Assembly: GCA_030602845.1 (NCBI GenBank)
Contig: JAUVYZ010000067.1
Coordinates: 1 to 8,797, forward strand
From: Phycisphaerae bacterium
GTDB taxonomy: Bacteria; Planctomycetota; Phycisphaerae; Sedimentisphaerales; Anaerobacaceae
Reading direction: 5' to 3'
Length of the DNA: 8,797 bases
Part shown: one piece after another, positions 1-6,251 of the stretch
Position numbering within the stretch: position 1 is the first letter of the stretch
Layout of the letters: the number at the start of each line of letters is the position of its first letter
Notes under the pieces: generated by a model
Told to the model about the DNA's origin: nothing
The model's input: the letters and a program-made list of their open reading frames with translations, nothing else
The model's database searches: none
Translations under genes and position numbers: made by a program

Positions 1-742
1 CCACATCAACGTCGGCAATATCAATAGATAAAATCTCGAAAGCCGTCCCTGCATCAAGGCCCTTGCTTAAAACCGACTTGGAAATATTGTCCGGGTTTTC
101 TAAAACGGATTTGTATGTTATCGCACTTCCGATTGTGGTTACAATTCCTTCGCCTACACGCGCGATAATAGTCTCCTCAGTTGCGCCACCTACTAATCTA
201 TCCATATTCATTCTAACCGTTACTCTCGCCTTTGCTTTTAATTGGATGCCATCCTGAGCAACAGCGTCTATAGTGCCCCTGCTCTTTGCCGGGTCGGGGC
301 AATCGATGACCTTTGGCTTAACACTCGTTTGAACCGCTTCGAGGATATCTCGTCCAGCCAGGTCGATTGCAGTAGCTGTTTTCAGCGTCAAAACGATGTT
401 TGCCCTGTTCGCAGCGACCAATGCGCGTACAACGTTTGGGACCCGACCGCCGGCTAAATAATGGCTTTCCAAATCCCGCGTTGTTAGTATCAGACCCGCC
501 TGGATGGCGGTTATCTTGCTTAAAACTATCGTCCTCGTATCGACTTTTCTCAGCCACATTCCGATAAGCTCGGAGAATTTTACGTCGGCCCGGGATAATT
601 TTGCCTGCAGCCATAACCTGAAGAACTTTAAGAACAGCAGGAAAAGTACGAATACTACAATGGCAATGATGACTAAAAATACTGTTAAAGCCACTTTGGT
701 GCTGTCGGTTATTGCCAAGACCATATTTATTAAGTTATACAT
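1..742 (-). CDS. floA: Flotillin-like protein FloA, 3' end cut by window edge
   Basis: FloA is a membrane-anchored SPFH/flotillin-family scaffold that organises functional membrane microdomains. The frame stays open from ATG at 742 to the left edge, giving 247 codons, about three quarters of the usual 330 or so residues. A hydrophobic membrane segment lies near residues 17-40. It is followed by stretches highly typical of FloA: LESHYLAGGR (91-100), AIDLAGRDILEAVQ (125-138), KPKVIDCPDP (142-151), RLVGGATEETIIARVGEGI (182-200) and GLDAGTAFEILSIDIADVDV (228-247). The missing part should be the Ala/Glu-rich C-terminal coiled coil. The start is fixed by an AAAGGA ribosome-binding site about six bases upstream. 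The gene begins 15 bases after the short NfeD gene, so it is probably the last or a late gene of the NfeD operon. Family assignment is very secure; the cellular role is from known homologues. Confidence 0.96.
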   Translation of the reverse strand, partial: MYNLINMVLAITDSTKVALTVFLVIIAIVVFVLFLLFLKFFRLWLQAKLSRADVKFSELIGMWLRKVDTRTIVLSKITAIQAGLILTTRDLESHYLAGGRVPNVVRALVAANRANIVLTLKTATAIDLAGRDILEAVQTSVKPKVIDCPDPAKSRGTIDAVAQDGIQLKAKARVTVRMNMDRLVGGATEETIIARVGEGIVTTIGSAITYKSVLENPDNISKSVLSKGLDAGTAFEILSIDIADVDV

Positions 743-757
743 TTTTTTGTCCTTTCA

Positions 758-1255
758 TTAAGTTTCTTCTATTTCTATTACACGAACAGTAAGCTGTGTG
801 CTTTCCACATTGATAACCTTGACCTTTTTATCTTTATCAACATACCCGCTTTCGGCTACACATTCAAGTCTTTCTCCTGAAAAATCGCACATTCCCACCG
901 GCCGCAGCGGCGTAACGACCAGGCCCACGGCACCAAGCATCTCCTTTAGTTCGGACGTATCAGGTATGGCATCGCCCCGCTGCCGTTCCGACGGTGTCAG
1001 CGTAACGGCTTTACCGAACCTGGTTTTCGGAAATATTTTGTAAGCAATAATCAGGACCGACGGTACCATTATTACGGCAGTAACCACGCCTATCCAGCCT
1101 GCGGTAGTGCTGTGACGGAAAAATATCACTCCACCGACAATCACACAGGCAAGTGCGAAGATACTTATTATGCCCCCGCTTGGTACAAATACTTCAGCTA
1201 ATATCAGGGCCGCACACGCAAAATACAAAAAAACAGCAAAAATAAGCCACCACAT
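758..1255 (-). CDS. Short NfeD-family membrane protein (OB-fold, no protease domain)
   Basis: This 165-residue NfeD protein lacks the serine-protease domain. Residues 1-21 form a hydrophobic N-terminal segment. Further membrane segments lie near 28-46 and 53-73. A soluble C-terminal OB-fold-like NfeD domain follows (about 108-163), with the usual pattern of an early LGAVG turn, LRPVG (117-121), SGERLECVAESGYV (126-139) and a final V-V-V strand. Such NfeD partners are thought to bind flotillin or stomatin proteins through the OB fold. The start is supported by a TAGGAG ribosome-binding site seven bases before the ATG. The gene lies 10 bases after the long NfeD and 15 bases before floA, so co-transcription is very likely. 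It may be a paralogous copy of the C-terminal half of its upstream neighbour. No catalytic residues are expected or seen. Confidence 0.92.
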   Translation of the reverse strand: MWWLIFAVFLYFACAALILAEVFVPSGGIISIFALACVIVGGVIFFRHSTTAGWIGVVTAVIMVPSVLIIAYKIFPKTRFGKAVTLTPSERQRGDAIPDTSELKEMLGAVGLVVTPLRPVGMCDFSGERLECVAESGYVDKDKKVKVINVESTQLTVRVIEIEET

Positions 1256-1265
1256 AAGTTTACTC

Positions 1266-2825
1266 CTATGATTGATTTCCTACTGCTTTGACTACAACTC
1301 TGTTGCCGTGAATTTCGATTATCTCAACATTAGTGCCTTTGTCAAGGAACTCGGCTTCAGCCACCACATCGACTATTGCATTGCCGAATTTTGCCTTTCC
1401 TGTCGGCCGCAGTGTCGAAACTACCTCACCTGCATCACCCACATTTACGCTTATAGTTTCACTTTCCGGCGGAATGGTCATACTGACCTCAAATTCAGTG
1501 CCCAGTTTTGCTCCGGTCGGCACAAGTATTAGCCCACTGAGGAACTGCATTTTAGGCAGATATTTTGCCAGCACCCATGCTAAAACAGCAAATCCTACAA
1601 AGCCGCCCGCCAAACTCACAACTCCCCATCCGAAATCATTCCAGGCAATTGCATCTTGGGGCCATGGTTTGTACCATTCATCACCCGGCGGAGGCGGATT
1701 CTTGATGAGCATACCGAACAAGCCGGCCAATATGCACGTTACCCCCAAAAATCCTGCGATGCCGAAGCCGGGCAGCACGAAGATTTCCACCATCAGCAGC
1801 AGTACTCCCACAACCAATACCGCCACCTCCACCCAGTTTGCCAGCCCGATGAGGTATTTGCTGCCGATTATAATCGCAAAGCATATAACCGCTACCAGCC
1901 CCGGCAGCCCGACGCCCGGTGTGTTAAATTCAATATAAACCCCTAACAAGGCCAGCATAACAAGTACGGCCATTACGGCCGGGTGATTCACCCACCGCAC
2001 CATCTGCTCTGACCAGTTCGGCCGCAGCACTATCGGCTCGCCGGCAAAGGTTACGCCGTCTCGTTTGGCCAAAAAGTCAAGGGCCCCTGCCAGGTCTTTA
2101 ACAACAGCCCTCGCTATTCCATACTCCAACGCCTCCACAGCCGTGATGTCAAGGATATGCTTTTTTGTCACAATCACCTTCTTGTTGGCCAGGTCATATG
2201 CGTTCGCGTCCTTCGGCATATCTGTGCTCTCAAAGAACTCATCCTCGCCCGTTTTAAGATTTTTAACCCTGCAAACCTCAATCTCCCTTGTTACCATCGC
2301 CCTGAGCAGCGCCTCAGGATACCCATTCGCCTGAGCGGAATTGACGAACACCGCCCGAATATCCGCTTCAATCTTCTCCCGCTCTACGTCATCGAGTTTG
2401 ACCCCCAGCGCCATCGGAGCGCAGGCACCGATCCTTGTCCTCTCCTTCATTATGATATCTTCACACCCTACGCTTATCAGAGCACCCGCCGATACCGCCT
2501 TCTTGGATATATATGCAACCGTCTTTGCCTCCGGACCCACCTCGTGCAAAAAGTACTCCGAGATGTCGTATGCCGCTGAGACGAGCCCTCCAAGGGTATT
2601 TATCTCGTATATTAGGTACTCCGCCCCCCTATCGAGTGCCATCTGGGTTCGGCGCCGGATGGATTTGTAAAGACCATCGTCAATCATATCCTCACACACA
2701 ATCACCGCTGCTTTTACCGTTGGTGAATCTGGGGGTGGCTCGTTCGGCTCGGCTGCCATAGCCAGGGCCCAGAATACCAACAGGCACGCCAAAACAATCG
2801 CAAATTTCTGAAGTGAATCGTTCAT
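1266..2825 (-). CDS. Long NfeD, membrane-bound ClpP-class serine protease
   Basis: This 519-residue protein has the full-length NfeD1 architecture. Residues 1-24 are a signal peptide or N-terminal anchor with a likely cut after AMAA. Residues about 36-255 form a ClpP/SppA-like serine protease domain. The nucleophile is probably Ser112 in KKAVSAGAL, and Lys151 in EREKIEAD is the likely general base, matching the Ser-Lys dyad known for archaeal PH1510. Hydrophobic segments follow near 283-299, 303-323, 331-351, 353-373 and 400-420. An OB-fold NfeD domain closes the protein (about 462-515, with TLRPTGKAKFGNA). The usual DTPGG oxyanion-region motif reads NTLGG (76-80). Homologues cleave hydrophobic stretches of stomatin-type partners. 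As first gene of the NfeD-NfeD-FloA operon it may process or stabilise FloA, which is inference. There is no clear Shine-Dalgarno sequence at this start. Confidence 0.94.
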   Translation of the reverse strand: MNDSLQKFAIVLACLLVFWALAMAAEPNEPPPDSPTVKAAVIVCEDMIDDGLYKSIRRRTQMALDRGAEYLIYEINTLGGLVSAAYDISEYFLHEVGPEAKTVAYISKKAVSAGALISVGCEDIIMKERTRIGACAPMALGVKLDDVEREKIEADIRAVFVNSAQANGYPEALLRAMVTREIEVCRVKNLKTGEDEFFESTDMPKDANAYDLANKKVIVTKKHILDITAVEALEYGIARAVVKDLAGALDFLAKRDGVTFAGEPIVLRPNWSEQMVRWVNHPAVMAVLVMLALLGVYIEFNTPGVGLPGLVAVICFAIIIGSKYLIGLANWVEVAVLVVGVLLLMVEIFVLPGFGIAGFLGVTCILAGLFGMLIKNPPPPGDEWYKPWPQDAIAWNDFGWGVVSLAGGFVGFAVLAWVLAKYLPKMQFLSGLILVPTGAKLGTEFEVSMTIPPESETISVNVGDAGEVVSTLRPTGKAKFGNAIVDVVAEAEFLDKGTNVEIIEIHGNRVVVKAVGNQS

Positions 2826-2832
2826 ATTTGGT

Positions 2833-2861
2833 ATTGTACCCTTATATTACCAGGTTGGCAA
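2833..2861 (-). promoter_or_regulatory. Sigma-70-like promoter for the NfeD-FloA operon
   Basis: On the minus strand TTGCCA (2861-2856) and TACAAT (2838-2833) are separated by exactly 17 bases, each one mismatch from consensus. The -10 box ends seven bases before the ATG of the long NfeD, so the transcript would begin at or within a few bases of the start codon. The gap 2826-2904 after the PiT gene contains no ribosome-binding site and no obvious terminator hairpin. The call rests on sequence match only. Confidence 0.55.
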
Positions 2862-2904
2862 TTATATTTTAATCCGTTCCTTTTTCGAATCCATTTTCTC
2901 CGGC

Positions 2905-4149
2905 TCACCAAAACAGCCACTCCGCGATGAGGTAGAACAGTACGGTCAATCCCGCGGAGACCGGAATAGTGACGAGCCAGGACGTAAAGATTGACGCTAC
3001 GACTTTGCGGTTAATCGCGGTGATACCACGCGCCAGCCCCACCCCAATTATTGCACCTATGAGTGTATGGGTGGTGGATATAGGCAGACCCAGCCTCGAA
3101 CAAGTCAGCACTGTTATCATTGTGCTCAGGTCGGCGGCCACACCACGCGAAGGTGTTATCTTGGTTACTTTCGTTCCCACCAGACGCATCACCCGATAAC
3201 CGAACGTGGCCAGGCCAACAGCAATGCCAAGACCACCGAGCACTAAAAACCATATATTCACGGGAACCTTGCCGGGAACGGTATTGTTCTTGACGATTTC
3301 CGCTACTGCGGCCAGCGGCCCGACGGCATTGGCCACATCGTTGGCCCCGTGCGCAAAAGCCACCGTACAGGAAGTGATAACGACCAACACCGCGAAAATC
3401 TTCTCCACCGCAGCGAGCTGCTGCTCGAATGGCAATTCGCCATTGTAATTGCGATTTCTTCTGATAAACAGGTTCGAAATCCCAGCGGCGATAAGCCCGC
3501 CTATAATGCTAAGGGTAATAGCTTCCGACCCTTTCAAATCCAGGTGAATGTTTTTCAGACCCTTATAGATTATCGCTATAATCAGTATGGCAAAGGTAAA
3601 AAAAACGCAAACCGGAACCCCTTTCCGCGCCGCCACCACGGGCTTTTCAACCGCCAGTATGTGACGCGAGATTAGTTTGAATATGATAAAAGCCATCGCC
3701 CCACCTGCCAGCGGAGAGATGAACCAACTGGCCACAATCTGACCCAGCTTACCCCAATGAATATGCCCTAAACCGGCCTGCAGAATTCCAAACCCGATAA
3801 TAGCCCCGACGATGGAATGTGTGGTCGAAACCGGCATGCCGAAGTACGACGCCAGATTCAGCCACACCGCCGCGGCCAGCATCGCACAAACCATACCGTG
3901 AGCGAGCATACGCGGGTCGTGCGTGAACGCCTGCGTGTCTATTATTCCCTGCCGAACGGTATCCGTAACGTGGCTGCCGACAAGCACGGCCCCGCAGAAA
4001 TTGCAGATGCCCGCCAGAACCACAGCCCAGAAGATGGTAAGGGCATTAGACCCGACCGCATCGGCCATGGAATTGGCCACGTCGTTGGCGCCGATATTCC
4101 ACGCCATGTAGAAACCAACTATAATTGCTATGGCAACGAGCACTTCCAT
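2905..4149 (-). CDS. PiT-family inorganic phosphate transporter
   Basis: This is a low-affinity inorganic phosphate permease of the PiT/PHO-4 family in the inner membrane, driven by cation symport. Its 414 residues are largely hydrophobic and show the family's internal duplication. GANDVANSMADAVGS (20-34) is repeated as GANDVANAVGPLAAV (268-282), and GMPVSTTHSIVGAIIGFG (104-121) as GLPISTTHTLIGAIIGVG (354-371). A charged loop with RRNRNYNGELPFEQQ (230-244) separates the halves. A GGAGGA ribosome-binding site lies about 11 bases before the ATG. The gene follows the DUF47/PhoU-like gene by 30 bases, the classic regulator-transporter pairing. The ion coupled to phosphate (proton or sodium) cannot be told from the sequence. 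I saw no Pho-box repeats upstream. The symbol pit is commonly used for this family, but I leave it blank because orthology is not tested. Confidence 0.95.
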   Translation of the reverse strand: MEVLVAIAIIVGFYMAWNIGANDVANSMADAVGSNALTIFWAVVLAGICNFCGAVLVGSHVTDTVRQGIIDTQAFTHDPRMLAHGMVCAMLAAAVWLNLASYFGMPVSTTHSIVGAIIGFGILQAGLGHIHWGKLGQIVASWFISPLAGGAMAFIIFKLISRHILAVEKPVVAARKGVPVCVFFTFAILIIAIIYKGLKNIHLDLKGSEAITLSIIGGLIAAGISNLFIRRNRNYNGELPFEQQLAAVEKIFAVLVVITSCTVAFAHGANDVANAVGPLAAVAEIVKNNTVPGKVPVNIWFLVLGGLGIAVGLATFGYRVMRLVGTKVTKITPSRGVAADLSTMITVLTCSRLGLPISTTHTLIGAIIGVGLARGITAINRKVVASIFTSWLVTIPVSAGLTVLFYLIAEWLFW

Positions 4150-4179
4150 TGAGACAGTGTTCCTCCGCTCCAGGGCCGG

Positions 4180-4854
4180 CTATTTCTTACGAATAATGAG
4201 GCGAAGATATTTAGCGGTTTTTTCAGCGTTGTTTGACACTCGGCCCAGTGTTTGGCAATACTTATCGAGGAAAAAAATTGTCACCGGGTCAAGTTTGTCC
4301 TCCATATTATAAAGATGACGGGCGAATTTTCTTTCCAGGCGGTCGGCCTGCCATTCTTCTTCGCCTATTCTTGCAATAGATTTCAGCATTTCCTCGGCTT
4401 CTTCGCCCGCAAAGGCAGCCTCAGCAAGGGTCGAAAGCCTATTCGTCAGCTCCATTAAGGCCTCACTGATGCTGATTACCTTCTCGACAAAAGTCATAAA
4501 ATCCGCTTTGAGTTCTTCTGGAAGTTTCGTCTTGCGAATCAGCAGCACAACGGCAAAATCCTCCGCGGCATCTGCCACATCGTCCTGATACGCCAAAAAC
4601 TGGCTCAATTCCAGCCGCCCTACCGATAGAAAGTACATCTTCGTAATCTCATCGCGCATTGCCGTTTTGATCTGGTCCGCCTCGTGCTCGGTCTTCGACA
4701 TTTGGTTGTGTAATTCTTCGATCTTCTCATAGTCCTCCGCCAGCAGCGCATTCGTTAGAGGACGTAGAAGCTCAGCACACTCGTGCACCTTTTTTGCGTG
4801 CTCCTGCAGTCCTATGAATGGTGACGGAGCGAAAAACCTGTCTAAAACTCCCAT
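4180..4854 (-). CDS. DUF47 / PhoU-like phosphate transport regulator
   Basis: This 224-residue cytoplasmic, mostly helical protein belongs to the DUF47 (TIGR00153-like) family, related to PhoU. The family is built from two repeats of a three-helix bundle carrying acidic metal-binding motifs. Visible signatures are TEHEADQIK (55-63), FLAYQDDVADAAEDF (86-100), EEEWQADRLERKF (165-177) and LGRVSNNAEKTA (203-214); the E-x-E-A-D and D-D-V-A-D clusters are likely metal ligands. Homologues encoded next to PiT transporters are thought to control their activity. Here the gene is 30 bases upstream of the PiT gene and presumably in the same transcript. The start is well fixed by AAGGAG seven bases before the ATG. 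A candidate promoter lies just upstream, at the end of the aminotransferase gene. Confidence 0.93.
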   Translation of the reverse strand: MGVLDRFFAPSPFIGLQEHAKKVHECAELLRPLTNALLAEDYEKIEELHNQMSKTEHEADQIKTAMRDEITKMYFLSVGRLELSQFLAYQDDVADAAEDFAVVLLIRKTKLPEELKADFMTFVEKVISISEALMELTNRLSTLAEAAFAGEEAEEMLKSIARIGEEEWQADRLERKFARHLYNMEDKLDPVTIFFLDKYCQTLGRVSNNAEKTAKYLRLIIRKK

Positions 4855-4916
4855 TGTTTTCTCCTTTTAAACAAGGATTAGTTTAGCTGGAACCACAAAA
4901 ACACTATTGATTCCTG

Positions 4917-4954
4917 AAAAAATAATAATTGATAATTGGAAAATAATCAATAAT
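4917..4954 (-). terminator. AT-rich intrinsic terminator of the aminotransferase gene
   Basis: On the minus strand, starting in the last base of the TGA stop, 4954-4942 and 4937-4925 can pair into a 13-position stem with two T-T mismatches around a TTCC tetraloop (4941-4938). Directly after come T, A and six T (4924-4917), a plausible U-tract. The stem has only one G-C pair, so its stability is low and the call is moderate. Confidence 0.4.
4922..4950 (-). promoter_or_regulatory. Candidate promoter for the DUF47-PiT operon
   Basis: On the minus strand TTGATT (4950-4945) and TATTAT (4927-4922) are spaced by 17 bases. The predicted start of transcription near 4915 leaves a leader of about 60 bases before the DUF47 start at 4854, which has its own good ribosome-binding site. 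The stretch is very AT-rich, so chance matches are easy. It also overlaps the hairpin proposed as terminator of the preceding gene. Confidence 0.35.
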
Positions 4955-6066
4955 CAAAGCGCCAGTTTGCGCAAAATCCCTATCCCCTGCTGAATTTTTT
5001 CATCACTCGTGGCGTAGCTTATCCTGAAATGCGTATCTTTTTCGCTGAATACATTGCCCGGGATAACAAGCACGTTGTTGGCGATTGCCTTTTCTACAAA
5101 TTCTGTCCCTGAGCCGCCTGGCGCCTTAACGAATGCGTAAAACGCTCCGCCGGGCTTGATAAGCTCGAACTTGCCCTTTAGCCCCTCATAAAGAAGGTCC
5201 CTTTTTCTTCTGTATGCATCGACCAAATCTTTTGTCTCATAATCCAGAGCGGCAATAGCTGCCTTTTGAAACGGTGTGGGCGCACAGACAAAGGTGTACT
5301 GCTGTATTTTCGTCATCTCTTCGACCACATTGCCTAAAGACTCGTGGGCCGCCGCATAGGCAAGCCGCCAGCCGGTCATCGCATAACTTTTACTGAAGCC
5401 ACGCAGCAAAAGTGTTCCATCGTAATGATGAGCTATGCTCGGACAATCGCCGTCGTAGCAGAATCTCTCGTATATTTCATCGGTCATAACAAGTATATCT
5501 TTTTCCGCCGCCACTTCGGCAAGTGCCTTTATCTGCTGCTCCGAATATACCACGCCGGTCGGATTGCACGGCGAATTGAGTATAATCAGCTTGGTTCTGG
5601 CGGTTATTGCCTCGGCGATTTTCTCGACAGGCAACTTGAAATCCGAATAGCTGTCAACAAAAGCGCACTTTCCGCCTAACAGATTGACCAAATGCTTATA
5701 CATTACAAAGTACGGGTCAGGTATAATTACTTCATCACCGGGATTGATAAGCACCATAAACGCCAGCAGCAGCGCCCCGCTGACACCGCTGGTCACGAGA
5801 ACTGCCGGATTTGCCCAGCCGAACTCGTTTTTTACCTGCTCAGCTATTTTTCCCTTGAGTAAATTATCGCCTGCTGTTTGTGAATATTTATTCAGGCCTG
5901 CCGTAATTGCCTTTATCGCTTCGTCTTTCAGCGCATCCGGCACATCGAAGTCCGGCTGCCCTATCGAGAAATTCACAGGGTCTTTCAGCTCCGCCGCCAG
6001 CGCAAAGACCTTCCGTATCCCGCTTGCATCAATCTTACTCGTCCTATCTGCTAATATCTTTTCCAT
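4954..6066 (-). CDS. PLP-dependent aminotransferase, class I/II
   Basis: This 370-residue fold-type I aminotransferase uses pyridoxal phosphate to move amino groups between amino and keto acids in the cytoplasm. Key residues are visible. Lys226 in RGFSKSYAMTGWRLAY forms the Schiff base. Asp196 and Tyr199 in MTDEIYE contact the cofactor. Asn168 lies in NSPCNPTG, Arg234 in TGWRLAY binds the cofactor phosphate, and Arg348 in HFRISYAT binds the substrate carboxylate. The N-terminal SIGQPDFDVP motif (34-43) is also typical. It resembles subgroup I-gamma aspartate/aromatic aminotransferases, but the true substrate cannot be read from sequence, so no symbol is given. Length is slightly short for the group but complete. 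No Shine-Dalgarno sequence precedes the ATG, and a promoter -10 box ends only nine bases upstream. Its neighbours do not indicate a pathway. Confidence 0.93.
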   Translation of the reverse strand: MEKILADRTSKIDASGIRKVFALAAELKDPVNFSIGQPDFDVPDALKDEAIKAITAGLNKYSQTAGDNLLKGKIAEQVKNEFGWANPAVLVTSGVSGALLLAFMVLINPGDEVIIPDPYFVMYKHLVNLLGGKCAFVDSYSDFKLPVEKIAEAITARTKLIILNSPCNPTGVVYSEQQIKALAEVAAEKDILVMTDEIYERFCYDGDCPSIAHHYDGTLLLRGFSKSYAMTGWRLAYAAAHESLGNVVEEMTKIQQYTFVCAPTPFQKAAIAALDYETKDLVDAYRRKRDLLYEGLKGKFELIKPGGAFYAFVKAPGGSGTEFVEKAIANNVLVIPGNVFSEKDTHFRISYATSDEKIQQGIGILRKLAL

Positions 6067-6075
6067 TTGCCGCGT

Positions 6076-6103
6076 ATAATAATCACATCCCTAAAATAAT
6101 CAA
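6076..6103 (-). promoter_or_regulatory. Sigma-70-like promoter for the aminotransferase
   Basis: On the minus strand TTGATT (6103-6098) and TATTAT (6081-6076) lie 16 bases apart; shifting by one base gives ATTATA with 17-base spacing. The -10 box ends nine bases before the ATG at 6066, so the leader would be only about two to four bases. No ribosome-binding site is visible, which fits near-leaderless translation. Confidence 0.45.
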
Positions 6104-6126
6104 TGAAAAACTCATTCCGTGTTTAG

Positions 6127-6150
6127 CCGTCGCCGGTACGGCGACGTACC
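6127..6150. repeat. GC-rich nested palindrome with two alternative hairpins
   Basis: GTCGCCG (6129-6135) and CGGCGAC (6139-6145) form a perfect 7-bp stem around a three-base loop. An alternative stem pairs GGTAC (6135-6139) with GTACC (6146-6150), and the two structures exclude each other. No T-run follows on the minus strand, so a simple intrinsic terminator is unlikely. It resembles a REP-like intergenic element, but only one copy is in this window. Confidence 0.45.
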
Positions 6151-6164
6151 ACACAACGTGAATA

Positions 6165-6193
6165 TGTCATCCTGAGCGAAGCGAAGGATCTGG
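6165..6193. repeat. Dispersed intergenic repeat, TCATCCTGAGCGAAGCGAAGGA type
   Basis: The stretch around CATCCTGAGCGAAGCGAAGG matches a short repeat I recognise from intergenic DNA of many unrelated bacteria, often mistranslated as a VILSEAKDL peptide. It folds as ATCCT/AGGAT (6169-6173 with 6185-6189), a tandem G-A mismatch, then GC/GC closing a GAA loop. No gene is present here. Recognition is from memory; no database search was done. Confidence 0.6.
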
Positions 6194-6220
6194 CAACCGG
6201 ATTGAATGAACCCCCCATGT

Positions 6221-6247
6221 GTCATTCCCGCGAAAACAGGAATCCAG
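6221..6247. repeat. Dispersed intergenic repeat, GTCATTCCCGCGAAAGCGGGAATCCAG type (degenerate)
   Basis: The sequence follows another widespread intergenic palindrome, often mistranslated as VIPAKTGIQ. The common form has a perfect eight-base stem ATTCCCGC/GCGGGAAT. Here the right arm reads ACAGGAAT, giving two C-A mismatches (arms 6224-6231 and 6236-6243). It lies four bases beyond the stop of the hydrolase-propeller gene. Recognition is from memory. Confidence 0.6.
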
Positions 6248-6251
6248 TCTT

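Noticed and set aside
318..614. Minus-strand open frame of 98 codons
   Set aside because: It is an out-of-frame reading inside floA. The floA frame from 742 to the left edge is open throughout and matches the flotillin-like family strongly.
1333..1938. Plus-strand open frame of 201 codons
   Set aside because: It is antisense to the long NfeD gene, has a Pro/Ser/Thr-rich composition typical of a shadow frame, and shows no family motif.
2157..2579. Plus-strand open frame of 140 codons
   Set aside because: Antisense to the NfeD protease domain, with no recognisable protein features or ribosome-binding site.
5684..6079. Plus-strand open frame of 131 codons
   Set aside because: Exactly opposite the N-terminal half of the aminotransferase, whose catalytic motifs are clear on the minus strand.
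6075..6080. TATAAT on the plus strand as a divergent promoter
   Set aside because: No plus-strand gene follows and no -35 box at proper spacing was convincing. It is the mirror of the minus-strand AT-rich -10 region.
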